A stretch of 34,702 bases of DNA from Thermodesulfobacteriota bacterium (GTDB taxonomy: Bacteria > Desulfobacterota > Desulfomonilia > UBA1062). Below, in pieces: positions 8,921 to 16,418 of this stretch. Both the position numbers and the translations under genes were made by a program. Within the stretch, counting starts at the first letter, position 1. Every line of letters starts with the position of its first letter. Location: assembly GCA_025454155.1 (NCBI GenBank), contig JALOOZ010000003.1, forward strand, positions 1 through 34,702, in the 5' to 3' direction. The notes under the pieces are model-generated. The model made no database searches and had not been told where the DNA came from. It worked only from the letters and a program-made list of their open reading frames with translations.

Positions 8921-10855
8921 ATGCAAAGACTGCCTAACCTTCTCTCGCCCATTGTCATAAAGGGTTTGGAACTGGAGAACCGGGTGGTGATGCCGCCCAT
9001 GGGGACCAACCTGGGGAACAAGGACGCCACCGTCAGCGATGCGCTGCTTGCATACATGAGACGCAGGGCCCAGGCACGCCCGGGTCTCATCATTGCCGAG
9101 ATATCCGCTGTCCACGAATCGGGGGCGCTCATCGACACCGAGCTCGGGATCTACGACGACCGCTTCATTCCCGGGCTGAAGATGCTCTCTGAAACGATCC
9201 ATGCCGGCGGCTCAGGGGCTGCCGTCCAGCTCCACCACGGCGGACGTGAGTGCTTCTTTCTTCTGAACGAGGGAAAGGCCCTGGGTCCATCTGCTGAACC
9301 CTCACTCATCTACGGGATGCCACCCAAGGAGATGACTCTGGACGACATGCGGATGATCCGCGAGTCCTTTGCGGCGGCTGCGGTACGCGCACGCCGGGCG
9401 GGTTTCGACATGGTGGAGATCCATGCGGCCCACGGGTACCTGCTCTGCCAGTTCCTCTCGCCCATAGCCAACAGGCGCCAGGACGAATACGGCGCTTCCA
9501 TGAAGAACCGCGCCCGGTTCGTCGTCGAGGTCATCGAGGAGGTACGCCGGAACGTGGGGGATGATTTTCCCATCTCCCTGCGGTTGTCCGTGGACGAGAG
9601 CATCCGTGGAGGCTATACCCAGGAGGACATGCTGACGGTCGTCCCGGACTTCGTCAAGGCCGGCGCGGATGTCATCCATGCATCACTGGGCACCTACGGG
9701 ACCCCGGGAGGCATCACGAGTGCACCTGCGGAGTTCGACCCCGGATTCAATGCCTTCAGGGCCAGGAAGGTCAAGGAGGTGGTGGATGTCCCGGTCATCA
9801 CGGTGGGTCGGTTCACCGATCCTTCCCTGGCCGACGAGGTCATCCGCCGGGGTGATGCCGACCTCGTGTCCTTCGGCAGGCAGTTCCTGGCCGACCCGGA
9901 ATTCCTACCCAAGGCAAGGGCCGGCAGGTATGAAGACATCCGCACCTGCATCGCCTGCAACCAGGGGTGCATCGAGCGGCTCATGTTCGAGGGGAAAACG
10001 GTGCGCTGCGCCATCAACCCGGAGACCGGCCAGGAGACGATCTATCCCGGGACTCCGGCAGGAACCCCCCGGAAGGTATGGATCGCGGGTGCTGGTCCTT
10101 CCGGTCTGATGGCCGCCCATGAGGCCTCCCGCCTCGGGCATGCGGTCACTGTCTTTGAAAAGGAGGGCGCCGCAGGGGGACAGCTCCTTTTTGCATCCAT
10201 ACCCCCCTTCAAGAAGGTCTATGGCGCCTGGGTCCGGTGGCTCGAGCAGAAGGTCCGCCAGTCCGGGGTGGAGATCCGCACCGGCGTGACGCTGGACGAG
10301 GATGCCCTGGAAAAGGGCAGACCGGATTTCGTCATTGTCGCCACGGGCGGTGAGAAAGTCGTACCCGACATTCCGGGCATCGATCTGCCCCAGGTGCATG
10401 ATGCATGGGAGATTCTCGCGGGGACGGTTCCCCCGGGCCGCGATGTGCTCGTCATCGGGGGCGGGCTCATCGGCATGGAAACTGCTGACTTTCTCTGCCC
10501 AAGGGTGAAGACCCTCACCGTGGTGGAGGCCCTGAAACGCTCGCCGGTCTCAAAGCTCACCTCGCACGGATACATGCTCCACCGAAGGCTGAAAGACGGG
10601 GGATGCGCCCTGATCCTCGGCGGCTCGGTCGCCAGGATCGAGACGGATTCCGTGTCAGTCATGGTCAAAGGCGAGGAGCGCCGCCTTTCCCCGGTTGACC
10701 AGGTGGTCGTGGCGGTGGGACTGTCACCGAGGAGGGAGCTCAAGGCCATCTGTGAAAGGTTGAGCATCCCCCATACCCTGGCAGGTGACGCCGTATCGCC
10801 GAGGAGGATCATCGAAGCCACCGAAGAGGGTGCCAAGGCAGCCTGGGGGATATGA
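8921..10855 (+). CDS. Old-yellow-enzyme-type FMN/4Fe-4S/FAD oxidoreductase (2,4-dienoyl-CoA or enoate reductase-like)
   Basis: 644 residues with the three-part layout of 2,4-dienoyl-CoA reductase (FadH), trimethylamine dehydrogenase and clostridial enoate reductase. The FMN TIM barrel is at about 1-350 (LENRVVMPPMGTNL; VEIHAAHGYLLCQFLSP, with the substrate-handling HAAHGYL). A 4Fe-4S ligand run CIACNQGC is followed by a fourth Cys in TVRCAINP. The FAD-binding GAGPSGLMAAHEA and NAD(P)-binding VIGGGLIGMETAD motifs follow. It likely reduces an activated C=C bond of an enoate or enoyl-CoA; the exact substrate cannot be read from sequence. The track ORF starts at 8861, but the ATG at 8921 follows AAGGAG and matches the family start. 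It is transcribed alone and ends before a strong terminator at 10936. Confidence 0.9.
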   Translation: MQRLPNLLSPIVIKGLELENRVVMPPMGTNLGNKDATVSDALLAYMRRRAQARPGLIIAEISAVHESGALIDTELGIYDDRFIPGLKMLSETIHAGGSGAAVQLHHGGRECFFLLNEGKALGPSAEPSLIYGMPPKEMTLDDMRMIRESFAAAAVRARRAGFDMVEIHAAHGYLLCQFLSPIANRRQDEYGASMKNRARFVVEVIEEVRRNVGDDFPISLRLSVDESIRGGYTQEDMLTVVPDFVKAGADVIHASLGTYGTPGGITSAPAEFDPGFNAFRARKVKEVVDVPVITVGRFTDPSLADEVIRRGDADLVSFGRQFLADPEFLPKARAGRYEDIRTCIACNQGCIERLMFEGKTVRCAINPETGQETIYPGTPAGTPRKVWIAGAGPSGLMAAHEASRLGHAVTVFEKEGAAGGQLLFASIPPFKKVYGAWVRWLEQKVRQSGVEIRTGVTLDEDALEKGRPDFVIVATGGEKVVPDIPGIDLPQVHDAWEILAGTVPPGRDVLVIGGGLIGMETADFLCPRVKTLTVVEALKRSPVSKLTSHGYMLHRRLKDGGCALILGGSVARIETDSVSVMVKGEERRLSPVDQVVVAVGLSPRRELKAICERLSIPHTLAGDAVSPRRIIEATEEGAKAAWGI

Positions 10856-10935
10856 GGCAACGGTGACCGTATGTCCCGCGGACATGGTACGGAATGACAT
10901 GGAGGATTCAGAAGCCCTGTCCACTGCATGCACAG

Positions 10936-10966
10936 GCGGCCCGGTACTCACTGGGCCGCTTTTTTT
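10936..10966 (+). terminator. Rho-independent terminator of the flavin oxidoreductase gene
   Basis: GCGGCCC (10936-10942) pairs with GGGCCGC (10953-10959) around a 10-base loop and is followed directly by seven T. It lies 80 bases after the oxidoreductase stop and before the acuC-like gene. It is a textbook intrinsic terminator. Confidence 0.88.
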
Positions 10967-10998
10967 GAGTCTTCCTCGTCCATCGAACTTCTGCTAAA

Positions 10999-11026
10999 CT
11001 ACATGGGCTATCCGTGTAGAGAGCCC
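10999..11026 (+). promoter_or_regulatory. Possible H-type pseudoknot or alternative hairpins in the acuC-like leader
   Basis: Two complementary pairs interlock. CTACA (10999-11003) can pair with TGTAG (11015-11019), and GGGCT (11005-11009) can pair with AGCCC (11022-11026). Their order, S1a-S2a-S1b-S2b, is that of an H-type pseudoknot, or of two mutually exclusive hairpins. The element ends 24 bases before the ATG at 11051 and just before the AAAGGAG ribosome site. Each stem is only 5 bp, so chance is possible. Confidence 0.3.
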
Positions 11027-11050
11027 GGGTGCTACAAAGGAGCAGCCCAG

Positions 11051-12187
11051 ATGAAATCCGTATTCGTTTATACCTCGGCGTTTGATACCTACAGCCTCGG
11101 GACCGACCATCCCTTCAAGCCTTACAAAGCAACCATGGTCCACGAGCTCTGCTACCGCTATGGACTCTTTGACCACCCATGGATCAGGGTGTTCGAACCG
11201 AACCCCGCTGCCGGGGAGGACTTGGCCGAGTTCCATTCCCCAGAATACATAGATGCGCTCAAATCGTGCAACGGCGGTCATTTCGACTTCACCATGCTCC
11301 ACTACGGCCTGGGGACCGGGGATAACCCCGTCTTCAAGGGAGTGTACGACTTCTCGCTGCTCGTACTGGGGGCAACATTGGCCGGAACCCGGTTCATCAT
11401 CACGGGGGAGGCGGACACGGTCTTCAGCCCCGTGGGGGGCCTCCACCACGGGGGGTATGGGCATGCCGAGGGATTCTGCTATGTGAACGACATCGTGATC
11501 GCCATCAGGCGTCTCTTGGCCAATGGCTACAAGAGGGTCCTCTATGTCGATATCGACGCACACCACGGCAACGGTGTCCAGGATGCCTTCTACGACACGG
11601 ACCGGGTCCTCTTCCTCTCCCTGCACCAGAACGGGGAGACCCTCTATCCCGGCACGGGGTTCGAGAACGAGATCGGCGAGGGGAAGGGACGAGGCTACAC
11701 CGTGAATCTTCCCCTGCCCGAATACACCGATGACGAGGTTTATGTCAGGGCCTTCAGGGAGATCTTCCCGCCGCTGGCCAGGGCCTACCGGCCCGATTGC
11801 GTTGTGGCCCAGATAGGGCTTGACACCCTCAAGAGGGATCCGCTCACGAACCTGAGGCTGACCAACAACGGCTACTGCACGGTCATGGAGGAGATCCGCA
11901 GGAGCTGCCCGAAAATCCTCGCCCTTGGGGGAGGCGGCTACAGCGTGCCCGATGTGGTCCGGGGGTGGACCCTCGCGTGGGCGATACTGAACGGGATCAA
12001 GCCGGTGGATCGGTTTCTCGGGAGCGTGGGCAGCGGTGTCTATGGCCATGGACAAGCCATGGAAGATCTCTATGATCAGCCGCACAGGGTATCGGATGCC
12101 CTGAGAAAGTCAGTGGACATCTATGTCGATAATAAGATAGCCTATATCAAGGCACATGTGTTCCCGGTCCACGGCATTGGTGCCTGA
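11051..12187 (+). CDS. AcuC-like / histone deacetylase superfamily amidohydrolase
   Basis: 378 residues. This zinc-dependent deacetylase superfamily includes AcuC, acetylpolyamine amidohydrolases and histone deacetylases. The active-site signatures are present: GGLHHGGYGHAEGFCYVND with the catalytic His pair, DIDAHHGNGVQ with two zinc ligands (Asp and His), QIGLDTLKRDPLT with the third (Asp), and GGGGYS carrying the catalytic Tyr. The track ORF begins at 10928, but the ATG at 11051 follows AAAGGAG and starts MKSVFVYTSAFDTY, a normal family start. In bacilli AcuC deacetylates acetyl-CoA synthetase; no such gene or acetyltransferase is adjacent here, so the substrate is unknown. An acetoin role should not be assumed. 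The downstream DUF1844 gene starts 61 bases later on the same strand. Confidence 0.9.
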   Translation: MKSVFVYTSAFDTYSLGTDHPFKPYKATMVHELCYRYGLFDHPWIRVFEPNPAAGEDLAEFHSPEYIDALKSCNGGHFDFTMLHYGLGTGDNPVFKGVYDFSLLVLGATLAGTRFIITGEADTVFSPVGGLHHGGYGHAEGFCYVNDIVIAIRRLLANGYKRVLYVDIDAHHGNGVQDAFYDTDRVLFLSLHQNGETLYPGTGFENEIGEGKGRGYTVNLPLPEYTDDEVYVRAFREIFPPLARAYRPDCVVAQIGLDTLKRDPLTNLRLTNNGYCTVMEEIRRSCPKILALGGGGYSVPDVVRGWTLAWAILNGIKPVDRFLGSVGSGVYGHGQAMEDLYDQPHRVSDALRKSVDIYVDNKIAYIKAHVFPVHGIGA

Positions 12188-12248
12188 TGCATGGGCCGGA
12201 TTCTACCGATGGGGAAGTTTCAGTCTGTGACCATTCCGGGGTGACGCC

Positions 12249-12680
12249 ATGTCAGACGAGAAGAAAGAGGAAAAGAAGGGCTATACCTTTCTGGACAAAA
12301 GGGGGAAGGATCAGGATGCGGCAGAAGTCCAGCCGGAATTCAAGAAGCCTGAACCAGAACAGAGAACAGAACACCGCGTAAAGCCCGATCCGCACCCCTA
12401 CGAACCGCAGACCCGCGGGGGTACGCCGCCGGCCATCGATTTCACCACGCTCATCATGAGCTTTGCCAGTGCCGCCATGATCAGCACGGGCAGGGTGGCT
12501 GACCCGGCCACCGGCGGCATCCACAAGAACCTGGCCATCGCCCAGCAGAACATCGACATCATCACCCTCCTCCACGAGAAGACCAGGGGAAATCTCACGG
12601 CGGATGAGGAGCGCCTCATGGACCAGGTCCTCTATGAGCTGAGGATGGCCTTTCTCGATGCCGTGAAGGAAGGGAGATGA
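12249..12680 (+). CDS. DUF1844 domain protein
   Basis: 143 residues. The first ~65 residues are highly charged and proline-rich (KKEEKKGYTFLDKRGKD, then PDPHPYEP) and probably disordered. The C-terminal ~75 residues match DUF1844: IDFTTLIMSFASAAMISTGRV, then KNLAIAQQNIDIITLLHEKTRGNLTADE and a closing helix. The domain is known from deltaproteobacteria and other phyla but has no established biochemical role that I can name. There is no signal peptide. The ATG at 12249 gives the canonical 'MSDEKKEEKKG' start. The stop overlaps the start of the HtrA protease gene (ATGA), so translation is probably coupled. Confidence 0.85.
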   Translation: MSDEKKEEKKGYTFLDKRGKDQDAAEVQPEFKKPEPEQRTEHRVKPDPHPYEPQTRGGTPPAIDFTTLIMSFASAAMISTGRVADPATGGIHKNLAIAQQNIDIITLLHEKTRGNLTADEERLMDQVLYELRMAFLDAVKEGR

Positions 12681-14170
12681 CATTGAAGAAAAGGTACGGA
12701 TTCTACGGCATCCTGGTCATGGTGGCGGTGTGTTCGGCATTCATCGGCATGTTCATCTCCTCATCCCTGAAGATGGATTCGGTCAGCGAGGCCAATCCAT
12801 TCTGGAAGGAAGGCATCACCCCGGCATCCGTGAAGATCCCTCTCCCCGGCTTTTCCTCCCTGGCCAGGGAGGTCACCCCTACGGTCGTGAACATCCGAAC
12901 CACCAAGAGCCTGGACGGCAGGGATATCTACCGCCGTTTCGAGCCGCCGCCGGGGTATGACGAATGGTTCGACGATTTCTTCAAGAAGTATTTCAAGAAC
13001 ATGCCCGAGCAGGATCTCCGGCAGAGGAGTCTCGGCTCGGGATTCATCATCTCTGCCGACGGATACGTGCTGACCAACAACCACGTCATATCCGGGGCCG
13101 ACGAGATCTTCGTATCGCTGGCCGACAAGGAGGAGTTCAAAGCCAAGCTGGTGGGGACCGACGACAAGACCGATATCGCCCTCATCAAGATCGAATCGGG
13201 CAAGAAGGACTTCCCCGTCGCAGTTCTCGGCGATTCGGACACCCTGGAGATCGGGGAGTGGGTCATTGCGCTGGGCAATCCCTTCGGGTTCGGACACACG
13301 CTGACCCAGGGTATCGTTTCCGCCAAGTCCCGAGTCATCGGGGCCGGCCCGTATGACAACTTCATCCAGACGGATGCGGCCATCAACCCGGGGAACTCCG
13401 GAGGACCTCTCATCAACATGCAGGGTCAGGTGGTCGGGATCAATACCGCCATCGTGGCGTCAGGCCAGGGAATAGGGTTCGCCACTCCCATCAATATGGC
13501 CAAGGATATCCTGCGGGAGCTTAAGGATACCGGAGAGGTGGCACGGGGCTGGCTCGGGGTGGCCATCCAGGAGGTGACCCCCGAGATCGCGCGGGCCGTG
13601 GGCATGAAAGAACCCAGGGGCGCCATGGTCACGAGCGTGTATGCAGGCGATCCGGCGGAGAAGGCCGGGGTCAGGCCGGGAGACATCATCCTCAGGATCA
13701 ACGGGCAGGAAGTAGCCGATTCGAGGGCACTGACGCGGATGATCGGCAGCCTGAAACCCGATGCAAAGGTAACCATCACCGTGTTCCGCGACGGGCGCTC
13801 CAAGGATCTGGCGACGGTGCTGCAGAAGAGGGTGGACGAGCATGTGGCCAAGCTCGGCAAAGGGCCCCTGAAGGAAGAGGGGGCGAAGGACACCCTGGGG
13901 CTCACGCTGGCGAACATAACCCCCCAGGTGCAGAGCGAGTTCAACATCTCGGAGCCAGCAGGCATCCTGGTGACGGACATCGATCCCAAGGGCAGCGCCG
14001 GGAGGAGCCAGATCCAGAAGATGGACATCATCCGTGAAGTGGACAGGAAAGCGGTGAATTCCGTTGAAGAATACCTTTCCGCGCTGTCCGCCAAGAAAAA
14101 GGGCCAGACCGTTCTGCTTCTGGTGCTGCGGGGCTCCAGACCCCTGTACGTGGCAGTTGATGTAGAGTGA
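12677..14170 (+). CDS. DegP/DegQ (HtrA) family periplasmic serine protease
   Basis: 497 residues with an N-terminal membrane segment or signal (about 9-30), a trypsin-like domain and two PDZ domains (about 290-385 and 405-490). The catalytic triad is His136 (TNNHVISGADE), Asp166 (KTDIALIKI) and Ser241 (NPGNSGGPL). The LA loop carries FKKYFKNMPEQDLRQ, as in Do-type proteases. It acts in the periplasm as protease or chaperone for misfolded envelope proteins. The first PDZ reads RGWLGVAIQEVTPE. The length and two PDZ domains favour DegP/DegQ over single-PDZ DegS. The ATG overlaps the DUF1844 stop, and the TGA overlaps the GTG start of ispE, giving a tightly coupled run of three genes. Confidence 0.93.
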   Translation: MTLKKRYGFYGILVMVAVCSAFIGMFISSSLKMDSVSEANPFWKEGITPASVKIPLPGFSSLAREVTPTVVNIRTTKSLDGRDIYRRFEPPPGYDEWFDDFFKKYFKNMPEQDLRQRSLGSGFIISADGYVLTNNHVISGADEIFVSLADKEEFKAKLVGTDDKTDIALIKIESGKKDFPVAVLGDSDTLEIGEWVIALGNPFGFGHTLTQGIVSAKSRVIGAGPYDNFIQTDAAINPGNSGGPLINMQGQVVGINTAIVASGQGIGFATPINMAKDILRELKDTGEVARGWLGVAIQEVTPEIARAVGMKEPRGAMVTSVYAGDPAEKAGVRPGDIILRINGQEVADSRALTRMIGSLKPDAKVTITVFRDGRSKDLATVLQKRVDEHVAKLGKGPLKEEGAKDTLGLTLANITPQVQSEFNISEPAGILVTDIDPKGSAGRSQIQKMDIIREVDRKAVNSVEEYLSALSAKKKGQTVLLLVLRGSRPLYVAVDVE

Positions 14171-15051
14171 AGATCTTTTCTCCGGCCAAGATCAACATCT
14201 ACCTCGAGGTTGTCGGGAGGAGGCCGGACGGTTATCATGAGCTTCGCTCCATCATGGTTCCCCTGTCCTTCGGTGACGACATCCTCCTCGAGCAAAGGGC
14301 CGCGGGGATCGACCTCGATGCCCCTGGATGCGGATGTGCCGATGACAGAAACCTTGCCTATCGCGCCGCCAGGCTGTTCCTTGAAGAGACCGGCATCAAG
14401 GGCGGCGTATCCATACGCATCACCAAGAGGATACCTGTAGGGGCCGGCCTGGGAGGAGGGAGCAGCAATGCATCCACCGTCCTGATCGCCCTCAACGAGA
14501 TGTTCGGCGCGGGCCTGGGAACGCGGGAGCTTGCGGCCGTGGCCGGGAAGCTGGGTGCCGACTGCCCCTTCTTCATCTACCGCAGGCCCCTGCTCCTGGG
14601 CTCCAGGGGAGATGTACCCCTGCGGGAGGTGAATCTGGAGGACAGGGCCTATCTCGTCGTCATACCGGCGCTGAGCATATCCACAGCCTTCATCTTTTCA
14701 AAATTGAGCTTGCCATTGACTCGCGCAGGGGGTAGAATTAAAATAGAAAATATTGACGACTGTTGCATTGCGCCGGAGGACTGGGTCGAGAACGACCTGG
14801 AATCTGTGGCATGTAATCTTTATCCCGAGCTTACTAGAATAAAGGGGGAGCTTCTCAGTACGGGGGCACTGAAAGCCGGAATGTCGGGTAGCGGTTCGGC
14901 TTTCTTTGGGGTCTATGCATCGCAAGCTCACCTGTTGACTGCAATGAGCCGCCTCACACGGCATGAGGGGTATAGGTATATACCCACAACAAGATTGACG
15001 GGGGATATGTATGGAGATTACAGAGGTCAAGGTGTTTCCGGTCAAGGATAA
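14167..15051 (+). CDS. ispE: 4-diphosphocytidyl-2-C-methyl-D-erythritol kinase
   Basis: 294 residues, GHMP kinase fold. It phosphorylates CDP-ME with ATP in the non-mevalonate isoprenoid pathway. The N-terminal SPAKINIYLEVVGRRPDGYHEL carries the active-site Lys; the ATP loop is PVGAGLGGGSSNAS, the catalytic Asp is in LGADCPFF, and the C-terminal GHMP motif is MSGSGSAFFGVY. The start is GTG at 14167, overlapping the HtrA stop. The 3' end is unusual. From about 14690 the base composition becomes clearly AT-richer than the neighbours, and this part carries a promoter-like sequence and a hairpin. The last 41 bases overlap spoVG in another frame, so the final residues (GDYRGQGVSGQG) may be dictated by that overlap. 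Confidence 0.93.
   Translation: MKIFSPAKINIYLEVVGRRPDGYHELRSIMVPLSFGDDILLEQRAAGIDLDAPGCGCADDRNLAYRAARLFLEETGIKGGVSIRITKRIPVGAGLGGGSSNASTVLIALNEMFGAGLGTRELAAVAGKLGADCPFFIYRRPLLLGSRGDVPLREVNLEDRAYLVVIPALSISTAFIFSKLSLPLTRAGGRIKIENIDDCCIAPEDWVENDLESVACNLYPELTRIKGELLSTGALKAGMSGSGSAFFGVYASQAHLLTAMSRLTRHEGYRYIPTTRLTGDMYGDYRGQGVSGQG
14716..14744 (+). promoter_or_regulatory. Internal sigma-70-like promoter within ispE
   Basis: TTGACT (14716-14721) and TAAAAT (14739-14744) are spaced by exactly 17 bases, each with five of six consensus bases. The site lies in the AT-rich 3' part of ispE, about 260 bases before the spoVG ATG. It probably gives spoVG (and perhaps tRNA-Gln and prs) a transcript independent of the htrA-ispE run. 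Confidence 0.6.
14968..14985 (+). promoter_or_regulatory. Perfect 7-bp hairpin just upstream of spoVG
   Basis: GGGTATA (14968-14974) pairs perfectly with TATACCC (14979-14985) around the tetraloop GGTA. It lies inside the ispE reading frame, 25 bases upstream of the spoVG ATG, so it could affect spoVG translation or mRNA processing. There is no T-run, so it is not a terminator. Confidence 0.45.
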
Positions 15052-15277
15052 CGACAAGCTCAAGGCATATGCCTCGATCGTATTCGACGACTGCTTCGTT
15101 ATCCGCGACCTGCGGGTCATCAGCGGGACAACAGGCTTGTTCGTCGCCATGCCTTCCCGGAAGAGAAAGGACGGGTCCTTCCGGGACACGGCCCACCCCC
15201 TGAACATGGAGACAAGGGACAAGATCGAGAAGTCCATTCTCGAGAGCTATAAACAAAAGATTGCCAACGAAGTCTAA
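15011..15277 (+). CDS. spoVG: SpoVG family regulator
   Basis: 88 residues, the usual length. The sequence MEITEVKVFPVKDNDKLKAY, IVFDDCFVIRDLRVI, GLFVAMPSRKRKDGSFRD and HPLNMETRDKIEKSIL is a clear SpoVG match. In Gram-positive bacteria SpoVG binds DNA and RNA and influences septation, capsule and virulence genes; its role in Gram-negative anaerobes is not settled. The ATG at 15011 lies inside the end of ispE (41-base overlap, different frame). GGGGGATAT, 5 bases upstream, may serve as the ribosome site. A probable promoter lies within ispE. tRNA-Gln and prs follow, an order I associate with deltaproteobacteria. Confidence 0.95.
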   Translation: MEITEVKVFPVKDNDKLKAYASIVFDDCFVIRDLRVISGTTGLFVAMPSRKRKDGSFRDTAHPLNMETRDKIEKSILESYKQKIANEV

Positions 15278-15289
15278 TTCTACTATAGT
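15261..15289 (+). promoter_or_regulatory. Promoter for tRNA-Gln (overlaps spoVG 3' end)
   Basis: TTGCCA (15261-15266) and TATAGT (15284-15289) are separated by 17 bases. A GC-rich stretch (GCGCTCCCGG) follows the -10, as expected for a stringently controlled stable-RNA promoter. Predicted initiation near 15296 leaves about 29 bases of 5' leader before the mature tRNA. The -35 lies within the last spoVG codons. Confidence 0.65.
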
Positions 15290-15324
15290 GCGCTCCCGGT
15301 AACCGGATGGCTTCCACGGGATAC

Positions 15325-15398
15325 TGGGATGTCGTCTAATGGCAGGACACGAGATTTTGGATCTCGTTATGGAGGTTCGAATCCTCCCGTCCCAGCCA
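15325..15398 (+). tRNA. tRNA-Gln (anticodon TTG)
   Basis: Cloverleaf read by eye. The acceptor stem TGGGATG pairs with CGTCCCA (one T-G pair). The D-arm includes TCTAATGGCAGGA. The anticodon stem CGAGA/TCTCG holds loop TTTTGGA with anticodon TTG at 15357-15359. The variable loop is TTAT, the T-arm is GGAGG-TTCGAAT-CCTCC, the discriminator base is G, and CCA is encoded (15396-15398). It reads CAA, and CAG by wobble. It stands between spoVG and prs with its own likely promoter; no terminator separates it from prs. Confidence 0.97.
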
Positions 15399-15476
15399 CA
15401 TTCAGCGATGTGAGACCACCTGCGCGAAGGAATTCTCTGAATCCCGGGAACCGAAGACATACACAGGGAAGGGTCT

Positions 15477-16418
15477 ATGAACTCGAGCATCTGTATCCTC
15501 GCAGGAAACTCCAACAGGCCGCTCACCGAGAGCATCTGCAAGATCCTCGGCTGTCAGCTGGGCAGCGGCGATGTCAAACGATTCTCCGACGGCGAGACCT
15601 CGGTGGACATCCATGAGAGCATCCGGGGCAAGGACATCTTCATTGTCCAGTCAACCTGCTCACCCACCAACGAGCACCTCATGGAGCTCCTCGTCATGCT
15701 CGATGCCACCAAGCGCGCCTCTGCGAAGAGGGTCACGGCGGTCATCCCCTATTTCGGCTATGCCAGGCAGGACAGGAAGGCATCACCCAGGGCCCCCATC
15801 ACGGCAAAGCTCGTTGCCAACCTGCTCACCGTGGCGGGTGCGGACAGGGTGCTCACCATGGATCTCCATGCCGGTCAGATCCAGGGATTCTTCGATATCC
15901 CGGTGGACAATCTCTATGCCAAGCCCGTCATGCTCCAGTATATCCGGGACAGATTTCCCGACGACCTGTGCGTCGTGGCGCCCGACGCCGGTGGCGTGGA
16001 AAGGGCCCGGGCCTATGCAAAGCCTTTCAAGGCCGATCTTGCCATCATCGACAAGAGGCGGGAACGTGCCAACGAATCCAATGTGATGCACATCATCGGC
16101 GATGTGAAGGGCAAGATATGCCTGATCGTGGATGATATCGTGGATACCGCCGGCACGCTGACCAACGGGGCGACGGCATTGCTCGACAGCGGTGCGGAAA
16201 AGGTGGCTGCATGCTGTTCCCACGGCGTGCTCTCCGGTCCGGCCATAAGCCGCATCAGTGAGTCGGGCATCGAGGAGCTCATCATCACCGACACCATCCC
16301 CTTGCGCAATGAGGCGAAGTCCTGCGGGAAGATCACGGTTCTGACCGTGGCCCCCCTGCTGGCCGAGGCCATCAAGCGAACCTACACGGGATCGTCGGTG
16401 AGCGAGCTGTTCCTCTAG
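15477..16418 (+). CDS. prs: Ribose-phosphate pyrophosphokinase
   Basis: 313 residues, normal length. It makes PRPP from ribose-5-phosphate and ATP, feeding purine, pyrimidine, histidine and NAD synthesis. Visible motifs are LAGNSNRPL near the N-terminus, FSDGETSVDI, VIPYFGYARQDRK (ATP region), MDLHAGQIQGFFDIPVDN (metal/PRPP), and the PRPP-binding loop IVDDIVDTAGTL. The ATG at 15477 has AGGGAAGGG upstream. tRNA-Gln lies 78 bases before it without a terminator, so a joint tRNA-mRNA transcript is possible. At the 3' end its TAG overlaps the TAG of convergent comM within the palindrome CTAG. No terminator hairpin is seen between the two genes. Confidence 0.97.
   Translation: MNSSICILAGNSNRPLTESICKILGCQLGSGDVKRFSDGETSVDIHESIRGKDIFIVQSTCSPTNEHLMELLVMLDATKRASAKRVTAVIPYFGYARQDRKASPRAPITAKLVANLLTVAGADRVLTMDLHAGQIQGFFDIPVDNLYAKPVMLQYIRDRFPDDLCVVAPDAGGVERARAYAKPFKADLAIIDKRRERANESNVMHIIGDVKGKICLIVDDIVDTAGTLTNGATALLDSGAEKVAACCSHGVLSGPAISRISESGIEELIITDTIPLRNEAKSCGKITVLTVAPLLAEAIKRTYTGSSVSELFL

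Noticed and set aside
8749-9138. N-terminal extension of the RidA ORF to 9138
   Set aside because: It would run antisense through the start of the flavin oxidoreductase and the intergenic palindrome. A strong ribosome site and the family alignment place the start at 8748.
10994-12085. 363-residue minus-strand ORF
   Set aside because: It is antisense to the acuC-like gene with intact zinc motifs; no domain is recognisable in it.
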